64,000 bases of DNA from Eunapius fragilis (GCA_963681505.1 OY811971.1:9605991-9669990); one strand, 5' to 3'; shown: positions 50,091 to 60,702, counted from the first letter of the stretch. The notes: generated from the sequence alone by a model not told the origin. Translations and numbers: made by a program.

Positions 50091-51888
50091 TGCACTCATA
50101 CCTCTACTATCCTTCCTCATGCTCTCAGCTCAGTAATGCACATTAACAAGTAATGCCACACACATACTGGTACCAGTAATGCCACACACATACTGGTACC
50201 AGTAATGCCACACACATACTGGTACCAGTAATGCCACACACATACTGGTACCAGTAATGCCACACACATACTGGTACCAGTACTGCCACACACATACTAG
50301 TACCAGTAATGCCACACACATACTGGTACCAGTAATGCCACACACATACTGGTACAGTAATGCCACACACATACTGGTACCAGTAATGCCACACACATTC
50401 TTATTGCATAATTTCTGTCAGTGGTTATATGTACCACCTGATATAGCTACCTTGCAAAGCACATGGAACTGTGGGCTGGTGTGGCTACCTGAGTTTTAAA
50501 ATTGAGGACATGCATTGAATACAAATCTATAACAACAATAATAATATGGGAAAATGTAACGGCACAGCAAATACATATGGACCTCTAAGGACCCCCCTCA
50601 CCAACACACCAATAATGGTTCCCATACATCACTAATATATCTACGCATCATCTCTTAAAACACCCATTGAAGTTCACACCTCAAGCGAAATCAACAACAG
50701 ACCTTTATGAGGCGAGGGGGGTGGGTGTTGCAAAGTGGAAAGTACAGTCCCAAATAGTTGAAAAAATGTAGTGGTTCGTTCTATTGCGTATTTCTGACAA
50801 ATTAGATTGTAAAAACAAACTATGATTGCGCTCCACATTCAATAAAGAAAGCCAATCAAATCCCTGCATTTTCCATTGATCCCACAGATGTTACATTCCA
50901 CCTTACAAGTCCCTTAACTTCCCTGCATTGCAGATTACATTACAATCCATAACACCCCTCCCTTTAATGAGGATAAACCCATGCAAGTGGACAGCCCCAG
51001 TGGTATGAACTCAATGGTGTACACATGTCCTTGTACTGTAGTTCAATTTACAGTTCTCACATCAGAGTACAAGTCACCACATGTCCTTGGGCTGGGCTGG
51101 TACTACTCACCTCATTTAGTAGATCAACTTTGGCACCAGCAGATAGCAATAACCTCACAACCTCTTCATGGCCATTCCCAGATGCTCTCATCAGTGATGA
51201 CCATCCATACTGAAGAGATGAACATATGATTATGGCTGTACCAGGAACATCCTACCACACAACCCATCCTCCACACAGTCACAGAGGACACAACCACATG
51301 GGAGGAAATAATTTGAATCAGGAGGTGGGGGTGGGGCAGGTGAGTAGGAAGAGTCCAAATATAAGATTGATGTACTACTCCCTACTCCAACCATTGTCTG
51401 GATGATAACAAGTGTTCAGTCATGACATTAGGAAATGTAATGGCACAGCAGGCTTCATTAGGTACAAAATGACATCACACATGTTCTATATAGAGGAATG
51501 GAAACATTGGTGCAAATGAGATGTGCACTATTATGGGTTATGAGGTGTTGTACATGTATGGGTTTAACCTTACAAAGGGGAGGAGGTAGGGGTGCCACTG
51601 TTGACTGCTTAGCTCTCAATCATCAGACCTAACAGTGGAGTGAATGGTGTGTGTACCCTAGTGTACCCTGGTAGACAGGTACTGTACCAATAGTGAGGGT
51701 GTGAGTTATGAAGTGCTGGGAACAGTGGGGTGTGATGGGCAGGGAAAGGTGAGGGTATGGGGTGGAGGGGTGGTGTGGGTGTGAGAAGGGAAAGTTGGGG
51801 TTGATGATCTTTGACAATGATTGCACTCTACGTGCAAAGGTTCATGGGAACCAAGACGTGCCATGTGCTCCTGCTTACCCCAAGGGTA

Positions 51889-51930
<42 letters not shown>

Positions 51931-53751
51931 TCATACCTCTACTCTCCTTCCACATGCTCTCAGCTCAGTAATGTACATTACCAAGTACTGCCACACACAT
52001 ACTGGTACCAGTAATGCCACACACATACTGGTACCAGTAATGCCACACACATACTGGTACCAGTAATGCCACACACATACTGGTACCAGTAATGCCACAC
52101 ACATACTGGTACCAGTAATGCCACACACATACTGGTACCAGTACTGCCACACACATACTAGTACCAGTAATGCCACACACATACTGGTACCAGTAATGCC
52201 ACACATATATTGGTACCAGTAATGCCACACACATACTGGTACCAGTAATGCCACACACATTCTTATTGCATAATTTCTGTCAGTGGTTATATGTACCACC
52301 TGATATAGCTACCTTGCAAAGCACATGGAACTGTGGGCTGGTGTGGCTACCTGAGTTTTAAAATTGAGGACATGCATTGAATACAAATCTATAACAACAA
52401 TAAAATATGGGAAAATGTAACGGCACAGCAAATACATATGGACCTCTAAGGACCCCCCTCACCAACACACCAATAATGGTTCCCATACATCACTAATATA
52501 TCTACGCATCATCTCTTAAAACACCCATTGAAGTTCACACCTCAAGCGAAATCAACAACAGACCTTTATGAGGCGAGGGGGGTGGGTGTTGCAAAGTGGA
52601 AAGTACAGTCCCAAATAGTTGAAAAAATGTAGTGGTTCGTTCTATTGCGTATTTCTGACAAATTAGATTGTAAAAACAAACTATGATTGCGCTCCACATT
52701 CAATAATGAAAACCAATCAAATCCCTGCATTTTCCATTGATCCTACAGATGTTACTTTCCACTTTACAAGTCCCTTAACTTCCCTGCATTGCAGATTACA
52801 TTACAATCCATAACACCCCTCCCTTTAATGAGGATAAACCCATGCAAGTGGACAGCCCCAGTGGTATGAACTCAATGGTGTACACATGTCCTTGTACTGT
52901 AGTTCAATTTACAGTTCTCACATCCGAGTACAAGTCACCACATGTCCTTGGGCTGGGCTGGTACTACTCACCTCATTTAGTAGATCAACTTTGGCACCAG
53001 CAGATAGCAATAACCTCACAACCTCTTCATGGCCATTCACAGATGCTCTCATCAGTGATGACCATCCATACTGAAGAGATGAACATATGATTATGGCTGT
53101 ACCAGGAACATCCTACCACACAACCCATCCTCCACACAGTCACAGAGGACACAACCACATGGGAGGAAATAATTTGAATCAGGAGGTGGGGGTGGGGCAG
53201 GTGAGCAGGAAGAGTCCAAATATAAGATTGATGTACTACTCCCTACTCCAACCATTGTCTGGATGATAACAAGTGTTCAGTCATGACATTAGGAAATGTA
53301 ATGGCACAGCAGGCTTCATTAGGTACAAAATGACATCACACATGTTCTATATAGAGGAATGGAAACATTGGTGCAAATGAGATGTGCACTATTATGGGTA
53401 ATGAGGTGTTGTACATGTATGGGTTTAACCTTATAAAGGGGAGGAGGTACGGGGTGCCACTGTTGACTGCTTAGCTCTCAATCATCAGGCCTAACAGTGG
53501 AGTGAATGGTGTGTGTACCCTAGTGTACCCTGGCAGACAGGTACTGTACCAATAGTGAGGGTGTGAGTTATGAAGTGCTGGGAACAGTGGGGTGTGATGG
53601 GCAGGGAAAGGTGAGGGTATGGGGTGGAGGGGTGGTGTGGGTGTGAGAAGGGAAAGTTGGGGTTGATGATCTTTGACAATGATTGCACTCTACGTGCAAA
53701 GGTTTATGGGAACCAAGACATGCCATGTGCTCCTGCTTACCCCAAGGGTAC

Positions 53752-53795
<44 letters not shown>

Positions 53796-56319
53796 ACACA
53801 CACTGCACTCATACCTCTACTCTCCTTCCACATGCTCTCAGCTCAGTAATGTACATTACCAAGTACTGCCACACACATACTGGTACCAGTAATGCCACAC
53901 ATATACTGGTACCAGTAATGCCACACACATACTGGTACCAGTAATGCCACACACATTCTTATTACCATACAGTCTTACTGACCAGTGCTCTGGAAAGTGT
54001 TACAAGCTGTGTGCAGACATGTGGCAGATGCTCTTGCACCATTGGTGTGCTTTGTGGTCATTGCAATAGGGTCTTGCACACATGCTAAACAAGTAAGGGC
54101 CATTGTGGGTATGTGTTGGACGTGTATGGTGGAAGTAGGGGCCTGTCATTGTAATAACTGCAATTTTCAGGTCATTTGGTTAGAAAGGATTTTTCATAAT
54201 TTCTGCCAGTGGCTACATGTACCACCTGGTATAGCTACCTTGCAAAGCACATGGAACGGTGGGCTGGTGTGGCTACCTGAGTTTTAAAAATGAGGACACG
54301 CATTGAATTAAAATCTATACCATCCATATGAATATGGGAAAATGTAACGGCAAAGCCATGGCATATGGGACCAGTAATGGCCCCCCTCACCAAAACACCA
54401 TTAATGGTTCCCAAACATCACAAACATATCTACACATAACATAACTCGTCTCTTAAAGTCTACACCCATAAAAGTTCACACCTCCAGTGGTATTAACAAC
54501 AGACTTCTATGACGGGGGGGGGGGGGGGGGGCGGGAGAAAGTGGAAAGTAACATCTCCACATAGGCAGTGAATTATTCCATTGCGTATTTCTGACTGTAA
54601 AAACAAACTATGATAGCACTCCACATTCCAATTAGGAAAAGCCAACCGAATCCCTGCATTTTCCATTAATCCCACAGATGTTACTTTTGTTAACCTAACA
54701 AGCCCTTAACTCCCCTGCATTGTACATTACATTATAATCCATAATGCCTCCTCCCCTTAATGAGGATAAACCCATAAAAGTGCACAGCTCTAGTGGTATG
54801 AACTCAATGGTGTACACATGTCCTTGTACTGTAGTTCAATTTACAGTTCTCACATCAGAGTACAAGTCACCACATGTCCTTGGGCTGGGCTGGTACTACT
54901 CACCTTATCCTGTAGATCAACATTTGCACCAGCAGATAGCAATATCCTCACAACCTCTTCATGGCCATTCCCAGATGCTCTCATCAGTGATGACCATCCA
55001 ACCTGAAGAGATGAACATATGATTATGGCTGTACCAGGAACATCCTACCACACAACCCATCCTTCACACAGTCACAGAGGACACAACCACATGGGAGGAA
55101 ATAATTTGAATCAGGAGGTGGGGGGGGGGGGGCAGGTGAGTAGGAAGAGTCCAAATATAAGATTGATGTACTACTCCCTACTCCAACCATTGTCTGGATG
55201 ATAACAAGTGTTCAGTCATGACATTAGGAAATGTAATGGCACAGCAGGCTTCATTAGGTACAAAATGACATCACACATGTTCAATAGGTGCATATTATGG
55301 CAAGGAGAAATGGAACATTTGATGCACATGATACCACTGGAGGTGTGCACTTGTATGTGTCTATACATGTACATGTATGTACCAGTTCACAGCTAATTAT
55401 ATACAGGACTGTGGACTGTTGTGACTATCAAAAGTGAGGGTGTGAGTTGGGAATGGTGCGGAAAGATGAGTGTGAGAGGTGTGGTGGTGTGAGAGGTGTG
55501 GTGGTGTGAGAGGTGTGGTGGTGTGAGAGGTGTGGTGGTGTGAGAGGTGTGGTGGTGTGAGAGGTGTGTTTGTGTGAGGTGTGGTGGTGTGAGAGGTGTG
55601 GTGGTGTGAGAGGTGTCGTGGTGTGAGAGGTGTGGTGGTGTGAGAGGTGTGGTGGTGTGAGAGGTGTGGTGATGTGAGAGGTGTGGTGGTGTGAGAGGTG
55701 TGGTGGTGTGAGAGGTGTGGTGGTGTGAGAGGTGTGGTGGTGTGAGAGGTGTGTGTAAAGAGAAATGGAAACATTTGATGCACATACATGTAGGTGTGCA
55801 CTTGTATGGATTTAACCTCATATAAAGGGGAGGAGGGAGGGTGGGGGTGCCACTGTTGATATGCCTGAGTGCTAGTATATTACTACATGTAATTTCACTG
55901 CATGCTACATGTATGATAATGCTATCAACTGGCCTAACATTGGACTGGTGTGTTTTTACCCTAGTGTACGGTGGCAGACAGGTACTGTACCAATGGTGAG
56001 GGTGTGAGTTATGAGGTGCTGGGAATGGTGAAGGTGTGATGTGGAGGGAAAGGTACATGTAAGTGTGTGGGGTGGAGGTATGATGTGGAGGGAAATCTAA
56101 GTACACCTGCCCCTCAGGTGTCCTGGACATGTCATAGTGTTTTGATGTTGTGTTGATGTAATTAAGCATGTTGATTTAACATCTCATTTTTATCACTGTG
56201 GTTATATGAGATGATATAGTACTCACCCAAATATCTTTACAATCAACATGTACTCCTTGTTCCAGCAGTTTCTTAACCTCTTCAATATTTCCATCCTCAG
56301 ATGCTGCCAAAAGCTGGTC
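30881..56319 (-). CDS. Ankyrin-Roc-COR-Death domain protein (5'-incomplete)
   Basis: Minus-strand exons in order: 56227-56319, 54904-55002, 52972-53070, 51111-51209, 46732-46830, 42408-42662, 31265-32840 and 30881-31200. They give 879 residues in frame; the first exon or exons lie further right and were not found. The first exon is an ankyrin unit (AASEDGNIEEVKKLLEQG). Four exons of exactly 99 bp (phase 0/0) each encode one 33-residue ankyrin repeat (GHEEVVR.LLSAGA). Exon 42408-42662 has two more ankyrin repeats and the P-loop CGDSGAGKST. The large exon has DLAGHKEYHSSHSSF (G3), VVGTHDDK (Roc-type THxD) and a COR-like region. The last exon is a Death domain (GQWRAIGRELGF, LRRWLDW). The domain order is that of DAPK1 without a visible kinase; a kinase could lie in the missing 5' part. 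Such proteins are GTP-binding scaffolds in death or stress signalling; that role here is inferred. Transposon B sits in the intron between 32840 and 42408. Confidence 0.75.
34238..34933 (+). pseudogene. Element B plus-strand cysteine-motif protein
   Basis: Exons 34238-34264 (MQSWPNAIQ; an in-frame ATG at 34226 is also possible), 34322-34472, 34524-34811 and 34862-34933. It aligns along its length with the protein of element A: GYVPNDFLESLVQSHNSNG with GCLPAAFVADLRQVIDHHNS, CPHWLCGPCIVSRPP with CPHCLFGPCIIRRPP, RLYRKFWQLLSHVGFWHHP, and RRFPNPEGVPYTGY. Between about 34760 and 34775 the frame shifts: the expected REIMPQCIQD is in the +1 frame and is needed for the downstream splice phase. So this copy is also broken, or carries a sequencing error. 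Function unknown. Confidence 0.6.
34960..35275. repeat. TACACATGTG-rich microsatellite
   Basis: Degenerate tandem ACACATGTGTAC units just after the element B plus-strand gene. The long open frames across it are artefacts. Confidence 0.85.
35276..36547. other. Element B spacer between the facing genes
   Basis: No exon recognised. GTAGTTCTGAAAAGAACTGT at about 35336 is shared with element A at about 26970. A block GGCTAGCTCGCTCGCA..ACTATACG occurs twice in element B (33925 and 36177), showing internal duplication. Confidence 0.55.
36548..39548 (-). CDS. Element B transposase-like protein
   Basis: About eleven exons on the minus strand. Boundaries read with most confidence are 39353-39548, 39117-39259, 37846-37949, 37684-37786 and a set between 37522 and 36548. 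Successive landmarks are MATRHRLSLQVTFSSQQEK, EDQKLFIVEKRCFYNL with CTCKSSPF, CQHCHTSRTWASSRVLNGHY, HAFTCAGMLPQQF, GIAEASMQDAIEMVKALPHY, YARHDSTSNAFHTTVP, RIVGISTVSRAEHHVAQTRE, DTYWIESFNHQLLTY, MRMNLAVLDW with NENVQRAATSHRVYLNARR, and an acidic Asp/Glu/Asn tail. ARHDS followed by a T..I(V)G..T.SR block has the look of the first catalytic aspartate strand of DDE transposases; the other catalytic residues were not assigned. One base seems missing in the exon at 37684-37786, so activity is doubtful. No THAP domain is seen, unlike classical Kolobok. Confidence 0.6.
36575..36650. repeat. (ATC)n repeat encoding an acidic tail
   Basis: Trinucleotide-like CATCATCATCGTCATTGTC repeats. On the minus strand they give Asp/Asn runs in the last exon of the element B transposase-like gene. 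Confidence 0.85.
38085..38255. repeat. (CATA)n microsatellite
   Basis: Pure CATA units at about 38125-38185, flanked by CACATACA-type repeats. It lies in an intron of the element B transposase-like gene. Confidence 0.9.
38257..38775. mobile_element. Possible SINE/MITE insertion in a microsatellite
   Basis: Unique sequence starting TACTAGCGTGTCCCCGTGAA and ending GTACGTTGTAAATTATAG interrupts CA/CATA repeats that continue on both sides (38085-38255 and 38776-39070). The start includes an inverted pair CCCGTGA..TCACGGG. This looks like an insertion that split a microsatellite; the family is not identified. Confidence 0.4.
38776..39070. repeat. CACATA/CACACA microsatellite
   Basis: Degenerate CACATAC and CACACAC repeats, continuation of the array at 38085-38255. 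Open frames on the minus strand here are artefacts. Confidence 0.85.
39783..42407. other. Intron of the ankyrin-Roc-COR gene
   Basis: No exon recognised on either strand. A CCCCGGGGGGG block lies near 39920. Single-copy, AT-rich sequence otherwise. Confidence 0.5.
42946..43196. mobile_element. MITE, same family as 3165-3740
   Basis: Starts GGAACAGTTTCCAGCAAAAT and ends AGAAGGGTGATTTTGCAGGT. The interior shares TTTTCCAGGACAAGC and CCATTTGTTAGAAGCT with the copy at 3488-3740. Inserted between the P-loop exon and the ankyrin exon at 46732. Confidence 0.75.
43231..43475. repeat. Tandem duplication, 122-bp unit
   Basis: AGGGACCTAGCACAAATTTT starts at 43231 and again at 43353, with about 110 identical bases in each unit, ending GATTGAGTTACAGGGTC. 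The unit is related to the ends of the inverted-repeat element at 19345-19835. Confidence 0.9.
43476..45222. other. Intron, unassigned
   Basis: No supported exon. A 128-codon minus-strand open frame at 44447-44833 starts in front of a CTGCAG that could be an acceptor, but it has no family resemblance and does not fit the phase of the surrounding gene. Confidence 0.4.
45223..45673. mobile_element. Small transposon with CAGGGTTCGAAATA ends
   Basis: The left end CAGGGTTCGAAATACC is mirrored by the right end AATATTTCGATCCCTA. The subterminal regions are packed with TACCTGCAC / GTGCAGGTA motifs in both orientations. About 450 bp, non-coding. The element at 47213-49288 has the same ends. Confidence 0.65.
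45750..46270. repeat. CA-rich microsatellites
   Basis: Several CACACACA runs (about 45963-45982, 46131-46150 and degenerate CACACAAACA to 46255). The open frames across them are low-complexity artefacts. Confidence 0.85.
47265..48705. repeat. 21-bp minisatellite, about 68 units
   Basis: Head-to-tail units of CCTGYACCTAGCTGGCCCCA plus C, alternating mostly by a single T/C change (CCTGTACC or CCTGCACC). Very few units depart from this, for example short units near 47620 and 48473. The unit resembles the subterminal CACCTGCACCTAG of its host transposon. Confidence 0.95.
48843..49023. mobile_element. Fold-back element, 62-bp perfect arms
   Basis: The left arm 48843-48904 (GCCAATTTTCTACACATTTG and onward) is the exact reverse complement of the right arm 48962-49023, with a 57-bp loop. 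One mismatch further out the arms continue to about 48837. The two similar open frames on opposite strands are a by-product of the palindrome. Confidence 0.85.
50052..50090. repeat. (CA)n microsatellite
   Basis: An uninterrupted CA run; the same position in the duplicated segments has CA runs at about 51896-51925 and 53759-53802. Confidence 0.9.
50150..50400. repeat. 26-bp minisatellite, array 1
   Basis: Units built on TACTGGTACCAGTAATGCCA plus CACACA, period 26. Each unit contains the palindrome TGGTACCA. Confidence 0.9.
51985..52262. repeat. 26-bp minisatellite, array 2
   Basis: Same unit as the array at 50150, one or two units longer. It shares the same variant unit (ACTAGTACCAG following a TACTGCC), so the two arrays were copied together. 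Confidence 0.9.
53860..53960. repeat. 26-bp minisatellite, array 3 (short)
   Basis: Only about four units of the TACTGGTACCAGTAATGCCA repeat. Confidence 0.9.
55465..55752. repeat. 17-bp minisatellite GTGTGAGAGGTGTGGTG
   Basis: About 17 tandem units with few changes. The long minus-strand open frames rich in Ser-His-Thr-Pro are artefacts of the repeat. It lies in an intron of the ankyrin-Roc-COR gene. Confidence 0.9.
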
Positions 56320-56389
56320 CTATGATAACAGAACACCACAGTGAGAGTGCTGAGGTGAAGGAAGGTATGAACCCAACAAATTACCCTGA

Positions 56390-56605
56390 ACGTACAGTGA
56401 CCAACACAGCCATACTGTTAGATGGGACCACCACATGTACACAGTGGCCCACACAGCCATACTGTTTGATGGGACCATCACATGTACACAGTGATCCACA
56501 CAGCCATACTGTTAGATGGGACCACATGTACACAGTGACCCACACAGCCATACTGTTAGATGGGACCACCACATGTACACAGTGACCCACACAGCCATAC
56601 TGTTA
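56390..56605. repeat. Tandem repeat with CACACAGCCATACTGTTAGA
   Basis: Four to five units of about 40-50 bp containing GATGGGACCACCACATGTAC and CACACAGCCATACTGTTAGA. A stray unit occurs at about 57032-57055. Confidence 0.8.
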
Positions 56606-57293
56606 TAGAGTGGTTTTTAGCGGTCAGCCATCGGACATTTTGCAGTTCAACATCTTACCACGGCCGATAGCTCATTATCATGGTCGCCTATCATTTACCA
56701 TAGGACTATGCTGATTGGCTGTAATGACCGATCACGATTGTGCACACGTAGTGAAATGTTATGATGTAATATCACCCGCGATATGGCAAGCAAAAAAATG
56801 TAAAGCATGAATCAGCTGCTACAGATGAAAGTAAATAAACTAAAAAGCGACAGTTAGCGTTACAACATTCAAAAAGTGGCAGTCACAGTTCATGTGTGAA
56901 CAACAATAGCTTTCTTGGCTGCATTGAAGGGAACCGCAATGCACAATTGTCGACATGAATTATTAATGAGACAGATCATGATGTCCCTTGGTCTGACATT
57001 TTTTCAAGGGAATGATAAACTGCTCTGATTGTTAGATGGGACCACCACATGTACACAACAGAAGAGGATATTATGACTGAGTTCACATTCACTTTTCTAG
57101 CAGCAATATTATTAAGCCGACAAGTGAAGATGGCCTCCCTCTCTGATCATAACCATAACATCTCCACCACTACACTGACATACACATATGTAACCCCTTT
57201 TTTAAAAAGCAATCATTGGGAGTGAGTTGAGAATTTAGCACTGGATACCTAGATTAGGTGTATATATATGAATGATGCTAAATATATAAGTAT

Positions 57294-57548
57294 ATGGGGC
57301 AGTGCAAGAGAAATTCGGGCTTATGTAGGATATTGAGAAAATTCCAAGACAACTAAAAGAAAGTAATGCTTTCCATTGAAATGTATGGCTAATTAAAAAT
57401 TCAGCGCTTTGTAGCTCTATGATACACTGTCCAATTTTGGATGCGTAAGAACTGTTTTGTAGAAAGCGCTATCCTGTATCCAAAAACTGTTAAATTTGAA
57501 AACTTGAAAAAAATTGCAAAAGCCCAATTTTCTCTTGCACTGCCCCAT
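57294..57548. mobile_element. MITE, ATGGGGCAGTGCAAGAGAAA ends
   Basis: The left end ATGGGGCAGTGCAAGAGAAA and the right end TTTCTCTTGCACTGCCCCAT are exact inverted copies. The interior shares TGGATGCGTAAGAAC and the spacing of its blocks with the copies at 3488 and 42946, although the termini differ. Confidence 0.8.
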
Positions 57549-57702
57549 ATAAAGGGCAGGCTCTATGGAAAGTGATAAAGTTTAAATCCATGATTTCATT
57601 GAAAAAAGCTCAGTAGTCAGCTTTTAAGTGAATAATGTGATGTCTTTTGTATGACCCATCAATGGCAAGCTGAATAGGTTATATTTTCCTAAGTACATGT
57701 AG

Positions 57703-57966
57703 ATGGCAGATGAACAAGAAGTGCCCTGAGCTGTACATGGTGGATACCCCCACCAGATCCATCATGTCCCCTCACCATGTCAGGATGTCACTGCTCCTTC
57801 AAACCCACTAGTTGGTAGACACCCCACTCCACCAGTGGACGCTATACCACCTCTACCAGGAGGAGAGGTGGACATACATGTAGCAGCACAATTAATGGTG
57901 GGGGGCGGGGCACGACAGTGGGTGGAGGGAAACCTTTTATGGCTAGATGTGCATATGTGTATTTAA
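57703..57966 (+). other. Open stretch interrupted by one TGA
   Basis: From ATG at 57703 one frame runs 87 codons to TAA at 57964 with a single internal stop, TGA at 57727-57729 (codon 9). It is proline-rich after the stop (GRHPTPPVDAIPPLPGGEVD). Base composition is more GC-rich than the flanks. It could be a pseudogene exon, a chance open frame, or part of an unknown gene. Confidence 0.25.
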
Positions 57967-58149
57967 TTAAGCGTGCTATAATTCATGGGAATGAAATTGT
58001 ACCATAATGATGATTATTTAAACCTGATTAGAAGGATTACCTAGTCCAACTATATCATTTGGTTGCAAGCTTTACCCAATCAAATTGCACTATTTCATGA
58101 GTAGTTTGTACATATTGGTTTTTCTTCGTGCTTAAGTTTAGATTTTTAC

Positions 58150-59700
58150 ATACAGGATATCCCCCCCCCCCCCCCCCACCTCCCGCGAGACCATGGAGAG
58201 AGACGGGGGAGGTTGGATAACTTATTACATGTACAAGATGGTAGCCAAGATATGATGCATCTCACCACAAAAAAACACGTGAAAGAAGTAATAAAAACTC
58301 CACGAGCAAATACATGCACGGTGTAGGTTTGGAAGGCCACAATGGCATGGGTAGAATTGAAAATATGAAATGCACCTACATGTACATGAATATTTAGCAC
58401 AATAGTACTATGCTGGCACTGTACTTACTGCCAGTGAGTGCTAAATATATGTGTGTGTGTCTATTTCGTTTTTCCATTTCTGTCAACCTTGTTCCTATGC
58501 TTTACACCACTATTGCCGTCCAATCCCATAATGGTTAGGTGGACAGACCTTCCTAAAAATATTCCCAGAGACTTCTGCTAGACCAATTACTGTCCCATTT
58601 CATACCAGCTATTCTTAGGAGAGTTATTTCACATGCTTTACTATTATGGGAGCTCAGGAGATACTTAATGTAGATGCATGCAGTGTTTTTTGAGCATTTA
58701 CCATCAGGTTTAAACGGCCATACCAAAATGCTGACAGCAAATGTCCAAAAACACTCCTGCATCATGGCGTATCACAGAAAAAAATTGATGGCCTCCTTTT
58801 TAGCAGTTAGATATCCTGTTACACATGTTTTGAAGTTTGCACTTGTTAACCAGCTAAGTGGGGACATCACATTCTGACCCTACAGGCTGTTGAGTGTTTG
58901 CTTCTGCTGAGCTACACACACTCAGCTACCTGAAATAAGAGGAAGCCTAATATTAGAGTGTAGTGTGTGCTTGTGGAGTAGGGAAGATAAACCTTGCTCA
59001 CTTGAAGTTTCTGCCATGATAAAGTGATATGGCAGTGGTTGATTATCCAGTTGGCTTTTGCTTAGAGTTCGCTGTGCCAAATAATCTAACTTTTATATTT
59101 TTGTGCTTTTTCACTGTTGCTTACTGGAAAGTAAATTTCCTGCTTGGGGATGATCCAGGTGTGACTAAACTACCCTACATGTGAGTAGCCCAATCTTCAG
59201 GAAGGTCAGGTTGCAAGCCCATACTTGTCTAACAAATATAATGATCACCTGATAAGTCAGTCCATTGATTTGGTGAGTTGACCTTGTATCTGGACTCCCA
59301 TGACTGATTCTCCTTCTCCTGTGATCATATTGGCACTGAGATAATCTCCAGGCATAGGCATTTTAGAGGGGGTTTGTGCCATTACAAAATTCACACACTA
59401 ATAAGTTATTAAAAAAATAGCACCAACGTGATTCTTACCCAAATGTCAGTCTAATCATGTTTTAATGGCCCACACTGGTTTTTAAAAAAGGCTAACATTC
59501 CGCTCCCCAACTAAGCAGCCCTGCCAATGCATGAATGCACAATGGTATGCATTCATAACCTAGCACGATCATCGTCGCCTTGCTTTCCATGAAAACTTGA
59601 GTAGATAACAGCCCCATGCTGAGGTAATGATTTTATTGCGTGCGTAGCAAATCAGTTCATAATGATAATGATACCAAAACTAAATTCACGTACAGAGATA
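58150..59700. other. Intergenic, no gene recognised
   Basis: A long poly-C run at about 58162-58179 followed by AT-rich single-copy DNA. Open frames at 58146-58400 and 58553-58877 have no family resemblance. Confidence 0.45.
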
Positions 59701-59704
59701 CACT

Positions 59705-59908
59705 CACTGCAAGAAAAGTATGGTTATCCTAAGTTATCTAGGCTTGAGATGAACTCACAAAAGTTACCCTAAATCTAGTATAACTCAGCACAACTATAGT
59801 TATCTGATCTATGAATGTAATTTTGTGGTAGTTGTGCAGAGTTATACTGGATTTAGGGTAACTTGATTTCTCCAGCCCAGATAACTTAGGATAACTTTTC
59901 TTGCAGTG
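59705..59908. mobile_element. MITE, CACTGCAAGAAAA ends
   Basis: The left end CACTGCAAGAAAAGTATGGT and the inverted right end (AACTTTTCTTGCAGTG) bracket long imperfect arms with shared TTATCCTAAGTTATCT and GTTACCCTAAATC. The bases ACT adjoin both ends, a possible 3-bp target duplication. Confidence 0.75.
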
Positions 59909-60421
59909 ACTCTAGTTTACACATGTCATTCCACAACAGTTATGCATAAAGAAACACTGTACATGCAAAAGACAATTGGCATAAAAAGGTGCCCTTAAGG
60001 GTTTAACCCCCCCCCCCCCCTCCCCCAAGTGAGAGGCATACATGTATGAATGCGCTCATCTGTACGGGTTGAATACCGTTAGCTGCCCCCAAGTTTAAAA
60101 AATGTCTCACGTTTAAACGAAAGTTAAATGGTACCAGAAGTAAAATGGTATATGCACATGATTATGAGAAAAGGATACACGGAAGCATTCAGAGGTGTCC
60201 AAACGACAGCCATATTTTTTTTCACTTGGGGGAGGGAGTGGTGTCCTAATGCGCTCACTCACTCGCTCTACCTCTCCACTCCCTCACTCCTCCCTCCCTC
60301 CTGCTCTCTCTCTCGCTCTCTCTTTTACAATAGTGAATAGCGTAGTTGACGTAGGCCTACTGTAACATTGTGGGTTTGATGACGTGTGGTGTGTATAATA
60401 CTGTATATGTATAATACTATA

Positions 60422-60653
60422 CTCTTTCATGGTCACATGATGCGTGGGCTTTAATTGCGTTAATTGCTTTATTGTCCGCCATATTGGTGCTCGGAAAAAT
60501 CATATTTTTACTAATGCTAGTCATGTGTTCGACCACAATAATATATATTTAAACGACGCTCTGAAGTTAATCGAAAACTACCCATACTACTCCGAGCACC
60601 AATATGGCGGACTAGTTAGAAGATGAATGCTATTAAGTCACGCGATGAAAGAG
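60422..60653. mobile_element. Inverted-repeat element with perfect inner arms
   Basis: GTCCGCCATATTGGTGCTCG (60474-60495) is the exact reverse complement of 60591-60612. Outside, CTCTTTCAT at 60423 is mirrored by ATGAAAGAG at about 60645-60653 with imperfect arms between. A MITE or decayed fold-back element. Confidence 0.65.
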
Positions 60654-60702
60654 TTCTATATGGAATCAGATCTCTGCCTAGCCCCTAGCTAGGGTTAACT
60701 TG

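Larger units (their letters stand above)
46340..55290. repeat. Four duplicated segments with ankyrin exons
   Basis: Homologous blocks of about 0.8 kb lie at roughly 46340-47110, 50650-51490, 52510-53350 and 54420-55290. Each contains one 99-bp ankyrin exon, the same intron flanks (for example CATGGGAGGAAATAATTTGA) and a GA/GT-rich tail. The second and third are almost identical over about 1.86 kb, including a CA run and a 26-bp minisatellite, so that duplication is recent. Confidence 0.9.

Noticed and set aside
50130..52299. Val/Cys/Trp/Tyr repeat proteins on the minus strand
   Set aside because: They translate the 26-bp minisatellite arrays.
55397..56169. A 258-codon minus-strand frame rich in Ser, His, Thr and Pro
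   Set aside because: Most of it is the 17-bp minisatellite read in a stop-free frame; no family resemblance outside it.
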